DNA from: Marinobacter sp. ATCH36
GTDB lineage: Bacteria; Pseudomonadota; Gammaproteobacteria; Pseudomonadales; Oleiphilaceae
Length of the DNA stretch: 64,000 nt
Assembly: GCF_023555055.1 (NCBI RefSeq)
Contig: NZ_JAMJPL010000002.1
Span: 124,001 to 188,000 of the forward strand
Direction of reading: 5' to 3'
The first letter of the stretch is position 1. Each line of letters begins with the position of its first letter. Positions 18,608 to 27,283 of this stretch are shown in pieces. The position numbers were made by a program, and so were the translations under genes. The notes beneath the pieces are model-generated. The model was not told the DNA's origin. It searched no databases and saw only the letters and a program-made list of their open reading frames with translations.

Positions 18608-19726
18608 TCAAATCTCGTCGTTATCCGCCCCCAACGCCCGCCCGGTATAACGGCTCTCACAAGGCGTCGCGCTGAACTTGATCGGATGCCCTATCTGCTT
18701 CTGGGAACCACCACCGCCTTTGGCTACCTCGATTACCATGTTCCGCGCTTTCATCTGGGGGTGGTCTGCAGCCTCCGTAATCGTCAGAACCGGCTCCACA
18801 CAGGCATCCTGGTCTGCGAATACGTTCTGCCACTCCGCCAGAGTTTTCTGGGCGAATGCGGCTTTCAGGGCTTCGCAGATGGTTCGCTGATGTTCAGGGT
18901 TCTGGCTCAGGGCGAAGCTTTTCATCTCGGGGATATCGAGGGCATCGCATAAGCGGGCTGAGAATTGCGGCTCCAGGCTGCCGACGGATATCCAGCGGCC
19001 GTCGCTGGTCTGGTAGTAGTCGTAGAAGGTGCCGCCGTTAAGCATGGAGCTTTCCGGTTGCTGTTCCTGCCCTCCTGCAAGGGCAGCCGCACCGGCCATT
19101 CCGTTGAGGGCGAAGGCCGCATCCGTCATGCTGATGTCGATATACTGACCTTCCCCGGTTTGCTGCCGGTGAACCACTGCCGCCAGGATGCCCATTACCG
19201 CATGGTGGGAGCCGCCAGCCACGTCCGCCACCTGGATGCCCAGTGGTGGCGGGCCAGATGCCTTGCGGCCGCTGTGGCTGGATACGCCAGCCAGCGACAG
19301 GTAGTTGATGTCGTGGCCGGCTCGGTCTTTGTAGGGGCCGGTCTGGCCGTAGCCGGTGATGGCGCAATAGATCAGGTTCGGGTTGATGGCTTTCAGGGTT
19401 TCGTAACCGATGCCCAGCCTGTCCATCACCCCCGGGCGGAACTGTTCGATCACCACGTCGTAGTCCTTGACCAGGCGCTTGACGACATCCGCACTGCCCT
19501 CTTTTTTCAGGTCCAGGCCCAGAGAGCGTTTGCCACGGTTCAGAAAGGTATGGGCGGTGCTTACGCCATCTTCCAGCGGGGGCATAACGCGGGTGAGGTC
19601 CATGCGGCCAGGGGCTTCCACCCGCAATACGTCAGCACCCATATCCGCCAGCAACATGGTGGCGTAGGGGCCAGGCAGCAATGTGCTGAAATCCAGTACT
19701 TTAACGTGGCTTAGTGGGCCCGGCAT
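18608..19726 (-). CDS. CaiB/BaiF-family CoA transferase, AMACR-like
   Basis: The 372-residue protein is a family III CoA transferase, either transferring CoA between acids or epimerising 2-methylacyl-CoA. Visible blocks are LLPGPYATMLLADMGADVLRVE, broken here as LLPGPYATMLLADMGAD then VLRVE; NRGKRSLGLDLK; EQFRPGVMDRLGIG; YCAITGYGQTGPY; and the conserved Asp region GHDINYLSLAGV. GHDINYL is typical of alpha-methylacyl-CoA racemases, so racemase is the better guess. The start at 19726 has a strong AAGGAGAT; a longer frame to 19879 would run through the divergent regulator's promoter. The AraC-type gene opposite is a likely regulator. Confidence 0.85.
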   Translation of the reverse strand: MPGPLSHVKVLDFSTLLPGPYATMLLADMGADVLRVEAPGRMDLTRVMPPLEDGVSTAHTFLNRGKRSLGLDLKKEGSADVVKRLVKDYDVVIEQFRPGVMDRLGIGYETLKAINPNLIYCAITGYGQTGPYKDRAGHDINYLSLAGVSSHSGRKASGPPPLGIQVADVAGGSHHAVMGILAAVVHRQQTGEGQYIDISMTDAAFALNGMAGAAALAGGQEQQPESSMLNGGTFYDYYQTSDGRWISVGSLEPQFSARLCDALDIPEMKSFALSQNPEHQRTICEALKAAFAQKTLAEWQNVFADQDACVEPVLTITEAADHPQMKARNMVIEVAKGGGGSQKQIGHPIKFSATPCESRYTGRALGADNDEI

Positions 19727-19768
19727 GCAAATCTCCTTATGGTTGCATTGTAAGCGAGGGGTTTTATG

Positions 19769-20821
19769 ATGGGCTTCATTCAAATAAGGATAAACGATGA
19801 CATGTCGGAACTCACTGTTTCCAGACACTTTGTGGAAGCCGCGCTGATCGGCGCCGAGAAGGCCGGATTCGATACCCATGCCCTGCTCCAGGAAGCCGGC
19901 ATTTCACCGGACTTGCTGAAGATCGAAATGGCTCGGGTCAGTAGCACCCAGTACAGCCGGCTGATGCAGATTATCTGGAACTGCATGGAAGATGAGTTCA
20001 TGGGCCTGGGCCCGCGGCGCTGTCGTACCGGCACCTTTGCCACCATGTGCGCCCTGGTGATTGATTGCCCCAACCTTGAAGCGGTTTATCGACAGGCGTT
20101 CGAGTTCTGCCGGCTGTTCGAGCCCATGGTCACTATGCAGCTGGAGGTAGATGACAAAGACGCACGGCTGGTGACGGTGATCGAGGGTGACACCTACGAT
20201 CCGATGCATTTTTTTCGGGAAAGCATTCTGGTTATCTGGCACCGGCTGGGCAGTTGGCTGATCGGGCAACCGGTGGAACTGCAGAAGGCGGAATTCAACT
20301 ATCCCCGACCGCCCCATGGCGACGAGTACCGGCATATTTTCCATTGCCCGCTGTCGTTTGAGGCTAACGAAACCGCGCTGACGTTCGATAAACGCTTTCT
20401 GCAGGCGCCGGTGATTCGCGACAAGTCTGAAATGCGTCAGTTCCTGAAAACATCGCCAGCGGACCTGTTGTCGCGCCCGGATGAGAGCAACACGTTTACT
20501 GGCCGTATACGGGCGCTGATTGGCCGGGATTTTACCCGCTCGCTGCCTGATTTTGAGTGGATTGCCGCGGAACTTCACACCAGCCCCCAGACTCTGCGGC
20601 GGCGACTGAAGCAGGAAAATACGTCGTTTCAGGAGATCAAGGATCTGCTCAGGCGGGATTTAGCCATCTACTACCTGTCACGGCCGGATTTGCCGATCAA
20701 CGACATCGCGTTCCGTGTCGGCTTTACCGAGCCTTCCACTTTCCATCGCGCGTTCAAAAAGTGGACTGGCGTTACCCCCGGGGCGTACCGCGAGGGTGAA
20801 CGGGGTCAGCTGCGGGGCTGA
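19769..20821 (+). CDS. AraC-family transcriptional regulator (Arabinose_bd plus HTH_18)
   Basis: The roughly 350-residue protein has an N-terminal ligand-binding domain of the OruR/ArgR-like AraC type (HALLQEAGISPDLL, then SRLMQIIWNCMEDEFMGLG) and a C-terminal double helix-turn-helix with TSPQTLRRRLKQENTSFQEI and DIAFRVGFTEPSTFHRAFKKW. It is divergent from the CoA-transferase gene with about 40 bases between them, so it probably controls that gene and itself. Start choice is uncertain: 19766 and 19769 are adjacent ATGs, with GAGGGG seven bases before the second, and 19802 (MSELTVSRHF) has AAGGA 12 bases upstream. Its 3' end overlaps the convergent TPR-like gene by 16 bases. Confidence 0.85.
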   Translation: MGFIQIRINDDMSELTVSRHFVEAALIGAEKAGFDTHALLQEAGISPDLLKIEMARVSSTQYSRLMQIIWNCMEDEFMGLGPRRCRTGTFATMCALVIDCPNLEAVYRQAFEFCRLFEPMVTMQLEVDDKDARLVTVIEGDTYDPMHFFRESILVIWHRLGSWLIGQPVELQKAEFNYPRPPHGDEYRHIFHCPLSFEANETALTFDKRFLQAPVIRDKSEMRQFLKTSPADLLSRPDESNTFTGRIRALIGRDFTRSLPDFEWIAAELHTSPQTLRRRLKQENTSFQEIKDLLRRDLAIYYLSRPDLPINDIAFRVGFTEPSTFHRAFKKWTGVTPGAYREGERGQLRG

Positions 20822-21672
20822 CTGCTCCCCTGCATCGTCTTTATCAGGCGACCGAGCGTGCGGGCGATTTCTTCCGCCAGTTCGCGGTTCTGGCTCAGTT
20901 TCATCAGGCGTGAACCATCCCGTGGGTCATATATCCAGCAGCTGGTGGTTGCGCTCTCGCAGTTCCACTCAACTTGCGGATTAACCCCGAACACGCCCAT
21001 CGACTCTGTGGTTCTTACCACCCGTCCGTTGTCCTCGCGTCGGGATTCCTGGATGCTGAGCCTGTCGTTGCGTTTTTCGAGCTTGTAGGCAATGTCTGCC
21101 GGTTGATCCAGCCTTACGATCCGCTGATCGGATCGCCACCCTGCCCCTTCGAGAAGGGTATTGGCATGAATAACCAAGGCCTCTGCATCCGAATCCGCAA
21201 GATACAGCTGCTTGAGCTTATCCAGAGATTGATCGCCGGCCGGTTCGATAATCGCAACGGGTTCATTCTGGTTCTGGCTGGCCTTGCTGGCCCGGGCACC
21301 CTCTAACTTGCGAGCTTTTTCAACGCGGGTGATCATCTTGAGCGCGTCGTTATAGTGCTCGCCTTCGGTACCAGCCTCGCTGACGTATTTTTCAAGTGCC
21401 GCTCGCGACTCGTTGAAGTGGCCAGACTCCATCATCACCCGACCGCGAAAATAGAAATAGTCTGCAGGCTTTTTTCCTTCGAGTTGCTGAAGACGGTTGA
21501 GGTATTCCCCCGCCTCGCCCCAGCTTTCTCCGCTCACAGCCTCTTCGGTGGCCAACATCAAACGGCGGATTTCATGTTCAGGCTCCAGAGCATGAACCTG
21601 ACTGGCCATCAGCAGCGATGCCAACACAAGGCCGCAAAATGAACTGCGCCCGACACGGATTATCTTGACCAT
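20806..21672 (-). CDS. Periplasmic TPR-like protein of unknown function
   Basis: The 288-residue product starts with a cleavable signal peptide (hydrophobic core CGLVLASLLMASQVHA), so it is exported. The next 120 residues are helical with a tetratricopeptide-like look (WGEAGEYLNRLQQLEGKKPA, YFYFRGRVMMESGHFNESR). The C-terminal half contains a Cys pair, NCESATTSCWIYDPRDG, that could form a disulfide. AGGAG precedes the ATG. It follows rmuC by five bases and is cotranscribed with it. I do not recognise a characterised family. Confidence 0.6.
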   Translation of the reverse strand: MVKIIRVGRSSFCGLVLASLLMASQVHALEPEHEIRRLMLATEEAVSGESWGEAGEYLNRLQQLEGKKPADYFYFRGRVMMESGHFNESRAALEKYVSEAGTEGEHYNDALKMITRVEKARKLEGARASKASQNQNEPVAIIEPAGDQSLDKLKQLYLADSDAEALVIHANTLLEGAGWRSDQRIVRLDQPADIAYKLEKRNDRLSIQESRREDNGRVVRTTESMGVFGVNPQVEWNCESATTSCWIYDPRDGSRLMKLSQNRELAEEIARTLGRLIKTMQGSSQPRS

Positions 21673-21677
21673 TTCAT

Positions 21678-23093
21678 CTACTCCTGCTCGTTTTCTCGGG
21701 CGGTGTCTTCTTCAGCGTCCACTTCTGCCTGGTCCATAATCGCTTTCGGAAGTTCTTTTTTAACACGAACGCCCAGCTCCACAAAGCGATTGGCCTGGGA
21801 TATGAGATTTCCCCGGCCACGGGTCAGGGTGTTCATTGCCGAGTCATAGGTGCCCTGGGCGGTATGCAGCTGAGTGCCAAGCTTTTCCATGGCCTCCACA
21901 AATATCCGAAGCTTGTCGTAAACCGCACTGGCTCTATCTGCAATGCGTCGCGCGTTCTGGCTCTGGCGCTCATATCGCCAGATGTTCTCGATGGTGCGCA
22001 ATGTAGCCAGTAACGTGGTTGGTGTAACCACAATAATCTTTCGCTCAAACGCTTCTGCGAATAGGTTCTCGTCTTGCTGAAAAGCCGCCACAAAGGCCGG
22101 CTCTATGGGCATGAACAGAAACACGAAATCCGGCGAATGCAAACCGTGAAGCTGGCTGTAGTCCTTGTCACTCAGCGCTCGGATGTGGTTTCGAACCGCT
22201 TCGACATGCTGCCCGAGGGCTTCCTCCTTTGCGTCTTCATCCTCTTCCGTTGCCCATTGCTGATAGGCCACCAGCGACACTTTCGAGTCCACAACGAGGT
22301 TACGCTGGTCGGGCAGGTGCACAATCACGTCTGGCCGTAACAACTGGTTGTCATCATCGCGGTAACTGCCCTGGGTCTCGTACTCAATGCCTTTGCGCAA
22401 GCCGGACCGCTCCAGCACCCGTTCGAGAATCAGTTCACCCCAGTTGCCCTGGATCTTTTTGTCGCCCTTGAGAGCCTTGGTGAGGTTAGAGGCCTCTTCG
22501 GTGATCTGGCGATTCAGTTCCTGAAGGGACTTGATTTCGCTTCTCAGCGCCTGTCGATCACGGGTTTCATTAGTGTAGACATCTTCCACGCGCTTGCGGA
22601 AATCCTGCAATTGATCCCGGAACGGATTCAGCAGGGTATCAATACTGGTGCGGGTCTGTTGGCTGAAGCGTTCACTTTTCTGTTCAAAAATGCGATTGGC
22701 AAGGTTCTCGAACTCCTGTTTCAACGCATCGCGATTGCGCTCCAGCAGCTCCAGTTTCTCCGTGGTTGCCCGGCGCTCTTTATCCAGGGTGACTTCCTGT
22801 TCTCTCAGGGAAATTCGTGCATCACTGAGTTCTCTCGACAGCTCTTCGGCACGCCGTTGCTGCGAGGCTCGTTCGCTTTCAAGTTGTTCTATGCGCGCCA
22901 GCTGCGACCGGCATTCAGACTCCAACCCGGCCACCTGGTTATCCAGCAACGCGGCACGCTGGCGCCAGCTTTCGGTGGCGCGGCCGCCCCGTACCACCAG
23001 GAACACCAACAGACTCAGAACCAGGGCCAATACTGCCGCAAACACGACGGTTTGCGGTTGGTTTTCCATAACAGCGACAACGGCCTCAGGCAC
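21678..23093 (-). CDS. rmuC: DNA recombination protein RmuC homolog
   Basis: The 471-residue protein has an N-terminal membrane helix (VVFAAVLALVLSLLVFLVV), a long coiled coil (about residues 45-200, rich in Glu/Arg/Gln) and the RmuC nuclease-like core: GNWGELILERVLERSGL, RPDVIVHLPDQRNLVVDSKVSL and FLFMPIEPAFVAA. RmuC limits inversions at short inverted repeats and is related to PD-(D/E)XK nucleases (PDV..VDSKV). The start is a GTG with AAGGAGAT eight bases upstream. It is the first gene of a two-gene operon with the TPR-like protein. Confidence 0.9.
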   Translation of the reverse strand: MPEAVVAVMENQPQTVVFAAVLALVLSLLVFLVVRGGRATESWRQRAALLDNQVAGLESECRSQLARIEQLESERASQQRRAEELSRELSDARISLREQEVTLDKERRATTEKLELLERNRDALKQEFENLANRIFEQKSERFSQQTRTSIDTLLNPFRDQLQDFRKRVEDVYTNETRDRQALRSEIKSLQELNRQITEEASNLTKALKGDKKIQGNWGELILERVLERSGLRKGIEYETQGSYRDDDNQLLRPDVIVHLPDQRNLVVDSKVSLVAYQQWATEEDEDAKEEALGQHVEAVRNHIRALSDKDYSQLHGLHSPDFVFLFMPIEPAFVAAFQQDENLFAEAFERKIIVVTPTTLLATLRTIENIWRYERQSQNARRIADRASAVYDKLRIFVEAMEKLGTQLHTAQGTYDSAMNTLTRGRGNLISQANRFVELGVRVKKELPKAIMDQAEVDAEEDTARENEQE

Positions 23094-23384
23094 CCTGATC
23101 TCCTTGACTGATTACTCGAAAATGACAATACAGCAACAGTTTACCCCATTAGCGGAACCTTTTGACGCGTCGCCCCGTCGGATACCTGGAGCGCCACATA
23201 TGGCCATCGACTTCTTTGCAAAAATATCAACCTGATGCATCCGCCTCTGGACTCGGTGCGTAATATCATCTAAAACGGTAAAAAGGCGCTGTGGGCCGCG
23301 TTGAAGAGACATTGATGGTTTATCGATGAATAATTTAAACCCGGCACCGTGGCCTCTGGGCAGTACAAAGGACGAAAATACCAC

Positions 23385-23759
23385 ATGCTGAAAGAGCTCT
23401 GGAGAAAACTGGGATCGGAATTGTCCCCTGCCGGCTGGCCAGAAGCGCAAGGCAGCTGCCGTTCGCAAAACAACCACGGTGAGTTCCGCATTTTGCCTCA
23501 TATGACGCATACCGGGGAATTTCACCTGGAACGACTGACCAGTATTCTGAAAGGACGCTACGGTAGAAGTTTTCCGAACCACGGTGATGAGTCCATACTC
23601 GAACTGATCCACTTTGCCTCCCGTATTCAGGATCAGGACGTGCAGAGAGAGCTCTTACTGTTCTATCTCAACTGCTCCCCGATTGTTCAGGAATATCTCC
23701 GTTCCCACGAAGTGGTTGCAGAAAACCACTTTCTGTCCCGAACGCCGCAGATCACATAA
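23385..23759 (+). CDS. Hypothetical protein, 124 residues
   Basis: The start at 23385 (MLKELWRKLG) has AAAGGACG about ten bases upstream; the frame is open further upstream from 23349. The product is hydrophilic and helical in the C-terminal half (GDESILELIHFASRIQDQD, then ELLLFYLNCSP). No motif was recognised. It lies between the divergent rmuC operon and the plus-strand trio and may be transcribed alone. Codon use resembles the neighbours, which is the main reason to believe it is real. Confidence 0.5.
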   Translation: MLKELWRKLGSELSPAGWPEAQGSCRSQNNHGEFRILPHMTHTGEFHLERLTSILKGRYGRSFPNHGDESILELIHFASRIQDQDVQRELLLFYLNCSPIVQEYLRSHEVVAENHFLSRTPQIT

Positions 23760-23942
23760 TCCCGGCGTTAATGATCTGTAAACCCTATCTACTGTTATGT
23801 TGTTGTATACTTCTGGCCTGTGAATAAGATAGCTATGCCCGCCAGGGCAATGACTTTAATTGCGGCACTCTTTATTACTGCATTCCGACTATTACGGAAT
23901 TCCGGAATTTGAGAATTCACGCCGCGGGTTCAGGGGTTTCGG

Positions 23943-24737
23943 ATGTTCTTGATGAGTTCAGGTTTTGGAAAACTGACGGCGGCCACTGCATTGCTACTGT
24001 TTTTATCTGGCTGCACGACAGACCGCTACTTGATGGTAGAGAAAAAAGACCTTGAAGCTCTCAACACCTCGGTTGTCAACCAGGGCGACCAAGTCATCAG
24101 CCTTGAAAATCGCACACACGAAGGTTTCCAGGCACTGACCCGCCTTAACGAAGAATCCACCCAGAATATCCTGCAGGCAATTACAGAACAGGTTGAAAAG
24201 CCCACCTGCCCGCCTGCGCCCGAACAGCCCGTATGCAAAGTCAGTGATGCGGATGACGATGGCAGGGCCGACAGGCTCAAAGGCAAGGTCATCGTTGGCG
24301 AAGTTGAAAAATTTTACCTGGTAGGTCCCGGACTGGTTTATGACGCACGCATCGACAGCGGGGCCGAAACCTCGTCACTTGATGCCAGAAACATTACCCG
24401 CTTTGAACGGGATGGCAGTAACTGGGTCAGGTTTGACGTACCGATGCCGGACTCCGATGACCTGGTGACGGTTGAGCGCGAGATTTCCCGCCGAGTCAAA
24501 ATCATACAATCCAGTGCAGATGAGTCGGAACGACGGGTGGTGGTGGAACTGCAGTTCATGATTGGTAATCATCGGCAACAGGCGGAGTTTACCCTGACAA
24601 ACCGCGAGCACCTGTCGCACGCTGTACTGGTAGGACGAAACATTCTGAGGGACGTTATGCTGATTGATGTGGGCAAGGAATTCGCCACTGAATTACCCGA
24701 CTCGCTACCTGAAGACAGCGATGGGGACGAATCTTGA
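23943..24737 (+). CDS. Retropepsin-like 'ATP-dependent zinc protease' family lipoprotein (RimK-associated)
   Basis: The 264-residue protein has a signal peptide with lipobox LSGC, so it should be a periplasmic lipoprotein. A short coiled-coil stretch precedes the C-terminal domain (from about residue 115), in which VYDARIDSGAETSSLDA carries the D-S-G-A signature of retropepsin-like aspartic proteases, as in the PF05618 family. These proteins are often encoded beside RimK-like ligases and are predicted to cleave or trim peptide tags. Its stop overlaps the TTG start of the 7TM gene (TTGA), so the two are translationally coupled. Confidence 0.8.
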   Translation: MFLMSSGFGKLTAATALLLFLSGCTTDRYLMVEKKDLEALNTSVVNQGDQVISLENRTHEGFQALTRLNEESTQNILQAITEQVEKPTCPPAPEQPVCKVSDADDDGRADRLKGKVIVGEVEKFYLVGPGLVYDARIDSGAETSSLDARNITRFERDGSNWVRFDVPMPDSDDLVTVEREISRRVKIIQSSADESERRVVVELQFMIGNHRQQAEFTLTNREHLSHAVLVGRNILRDVMLIDVGKEFATELPDSLPEDSDGDES

Positions 24738-26251
24738 CTTCCCGCTCGCGTATCCCGTTTTATCTTGCCATTCTCCTGCTCATCGCTGCCGGCATTTCGG
24801 TCGCTGTCTGGCGACATGTCGAACTGGGTATTCCCTGGTTCACCGGCGAGCAACAGCCGGTCTGGATGGTAGAAGCCCGGGTTGATTTCACGGGTACCGA
24901 CGAACCGGTCCTTGCCAGTATGAACATCCCGGATCAGCCCCCGGGGTTCCGGATTATTTCCGAACAGGCTGCCTCGCCGGGTTACGGTTTTTCGATTGTC
25001 GAGGATTCCGGGAATCGCCGGGCAGAGTGGTCCAAACGCAGTGTCAACGGCCCACAAACCCTCTACTTCAAAGTTCAGCTGGTACCAGACGACCGCATCC
25101 AAGGCAGCAAGCCCACGCGCCGCCCGAAACCGGAACCGGTGTTCTGGGAGGAACCCCAGGCCACGGCTGTGGATGAGCTGCTGCAACAGGCGGCTGCCCG
25201 TTCCAGCACACCGGAGAGCATGACCCGCGAGCTGATCAAACTGCTACAGCCGGATAACAGCGCACAGAACACAACGCTGCTGGTATCGGACTCCAATTAT
25301 ATTGACCTTCTGAACCGCATGCTGAACCACGCCGGCATTCCAGCACGAACCGCAGATGGGCTGACCCTGGAAGATGCAAGGCGGCGGCAACAGCTTCGTC
25401 CATTCCTGCAGATCTACGACGGCAGCAGGTGGCTGACCTTCAACCCTCGGACTGCCGAGCAGGGACTGCCGGAAAATGTACTGCTGTGGAGGCAGGCAGC
25501 CACTTCCCTGCTTGACCTGGAGGGCGGTGACGACTCGGAAGTGGGCTTTTCCATGCTCCGGCAAACTGTGCCGGCACTGCAGCTTGCCCAGGCCCAGTCA
25601 TCGGAGAATGGCCTTGGTTTCCTCAGTCTTTACCAGCTTCCGATCGAAGAACAGGGCATGTTCAGAATGTTGCTGTTACTGCCATTGGGCGCACTTGTTG
25701 TTGCGTTCATGCGAATCGTGGTCGGCATAAAAACTTCCGGCACCTTTATGCCGATATTAATCGCTGTGGCTTTCGTTCAGACCACACTGATTCCGGGGCT
25801 GATTGCGTTTATATCCGTGGTGGCCATCGGTTTGTTGATGCGCGGCTACCTGTCGAGCCTGAACCTGCTACTGGTGTCGCGGATATCCGCATTGATCATT
25901 CTGGTCATTTTCATCACTGCCGGGCTCAGTATTGCGGGCTACCAGATGGGCTTCAACACCGGCATGACCGTCACTTTCTTCCCCATGGTTATCATTGCCT
26001 GGACCATCGAACGCATGTCCATACTGTGGGAAGAAGAAGGTGCCCGTGAGGTATTCGTACAGGGCGCAGGCAGTCTGTTCGTTGCCGTGTGTGCTTTCCT
26101 CTTGATGAGCGCCCCCCTGGCAAGTCACCTGACTTTCAATTTCCCGGAGTTGCACTTTGTGGTGCTGGGTCTGATCCTGCTGATGGGACAATATACCGGC
26201 TACAAGCTGTTTGAACTTCGTCGCTTCCATCCCATGAAGGCTTACGACTAA
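24734..26251 (+). CDS. Inactive transglutaminase-domain protein with seven membrane helices
   Basis: The 505-residue protein has an N-terminal membrane anchor (FYLAILLLIAAGISVAVW), a periplasmic transglutaminase-like region to about residue 300 (DSNYIDLLNRMLNHAGIPAR lacks the catalytic Cys), then a cluster of about seven helices from residue 310 (MLLLLPLGALVVAFMRIVV onward). This architecture is known as the inactive transglutaminase/UUP1-7TM family and co-occurs with ATP-grasp ligases and retropepsin-like proteins. The TTG start overlaps the upstream stop and has GGGGA seven bases before it. The stop and the next ATG share TAATG. A role as a membrane scaffold for peptide ligation is predicted, not shown. 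Confidence 0.8.
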   Translation: MTSRSRIPFYLAILLLIAAGISVAVWRHVELGIPWFTGEQQPVWMVEARVDFTGTDEPVLASMNIPDQPPGFRIISEQAASPGYGFSIVEDSGNRRAEWSKRSVNGPQTLYFKVQLVPDDRIQGSKPTRRPKPEPVFWEEPQATAVDELLQQAAARSSTPESMTRELIKLLQPDNSAQNTTLLVSDSNYIDLLNRMLNHAGIPARTADGLTLEDARRRQQLRPFLQIYDGSRWLTFNPRTAEQGLPENVLLWRQAATSLLDLEGGDDSEVGFSMLRQTVPALQLAQAQSSENGLGFLSLYQLPIEEQGMFRMLLLLPLGALVVAFMRIVVGIKTSGTFMPILIAVAFVQTTLIPGLIAFISVVAIGLLMRGYLSSLNLLLVSRISALIILVIFITAGLSIAGYQMGFNTGMTVTFFPMVIIAWTIERMSILWEEEGAREVFVQGAGSLFVAVCAFLLMSAPLASHLTFNFPELHFVVLGLILLMGQYTGYKLFELRRFHPMKAYD

Positions 26252-27198
26252 TGGGCTGGATCTCGCCCTTCAAGCTCAATCAGCTGGGAATGCTGAACAT
26301 GAACCGGCGCAATGTAGACTTCATTGCCCGGTATAACAGCCGTGCCTCCTACCCAATGGTGGACAACAAGCTCAAAACCAAGCTGGTCGTAGCGGAGTAT
26401 GATGTTCGTACCCCAAAACTGCTTCAGGTTGTGCGGCAGCAGCATGAGATTTCCCATTTTCGGCAAATGGCCGAAGATCTCGAAGGCTTTGCCATCAAAC
26501 CCGCCAAGGGGTCCGGAGGCAAGGGCATTACCGTGATAACCGGGCGGGATGGTGATGAATACGTGAAGGCCTCTGGTGCACGAGTGCCGGCAGCCTATCT
26601 TGAGCGACACCTTTCCAACATCCTTGCCGGGCTCTATTCGCTGGCTGGCACACCGGATGTGGCCATTGTGGAAAGCCTGGTGGAGTCCATTCCGGGGCTG
26701 GCCCGGTATTCCTTCCAGGGCGTGCCTGATATCCGCATTGTGGTGTTTCAGGGCTATCCGGTAATGGCGATGTTAAGGCTGGCCACGACCGCATCGGATG
26801 GCAAGGCCAACCTGCATCAGGGTGCTGTGGGCGTAGGGCTGAATATCGCCAACGGCCGCGGCCTGAATGCGGTGCAGTTCAACCGCCCTATTTCCTTACA
26901 TCCGGATACCGGTCTGGCGCTTGAAAACATTGCTATCGATGACTGGCAGGAAATGCTGGTAATGGCATCACGGTGCTATGAGGCGACCGGGCTGGGCTAT
27001 ATGGGCGTTGATCTGGTCGTTGATATCAACCAGGGACCGCTGCTGCTCGAGTTGAACGCTCGTCCTGGCCTTGCCATCCAGATGGCCAATGGTCGCGGCC
27101 TGCTGCCACGCCTTCGTAAAATTGAAGCCCTTCGCAAGCCCCATTTCACGCCGGAAGACCGGGCTGACTATGCCATGGAAACGTTCAGCGCACTTTGA
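26251..27198 (+). CDS. Alpha-L-glutamate ligase-like ATP-grasp protein (RimK relative)
   Basis: The 315-residue ATP-grasp enzyme should form amide bonds between a carboxylate and an amino group using ATP. FAIKPAKGSGGKGITVITG is the phosphate-binding glycine-rich loop; IRIVVFQGYPVMAMLRLAT and GVDLVVDINQGPLLLELNAR supply the metal and catalytic residues. The start ATG overlaps the stop of the 7TM gene (TAATG). The three genes form a conserved module predicted from comparative genomics to modify peptides at the cell envelope. The substrate is unknown. Confidence 0.85.
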   Translation: MGWISPFKLNQLGMLNMNRRNVDFIARYNSRASYPMVDNKLKTKLVVAEYDVRTPKLLQVVRQQHEISHFRQMAEDLEGFAIKPAKGSGGKGITVITGRDGDEYVKASGARVPAAYLERHLSNILAGLYSLAGTPDVAIVESLVESIPGLARYSFQGVPDIRIVVFQGYPVMAMLRLATTASDGKANLHQGAVGVGLNIANGRGLNAVQFNRPISLHPDTGLALENIAIDDWQEMLVMASRCYEATGLGYMGVDLVVDINQGPLLLELNARPGLAIQMANGRGLLPRLRKIEALRKPHFTPEDRADYAMETFSAL

Positions 27199-27220
27199 CT
27201 TTTGCACTACTGCATGGCAA

Positions 27221-27245
27221 AAGGGCCCCACTATGTGAGGCCCTT
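27221..27245. terminator. Bidirectional terminator between ATP-grasp and BCCT genes
   Basis: AAGGGCC (27221-27227) pairs with GGCCCTT (27239-27245) around an 11-base loop. It lies between two convergent genes and can serve both. Confidence 0.65.
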
Positions 27246-27283
27246 ACATCTGATTGTATCGGAACTGACGAACAGTCAGCCCG

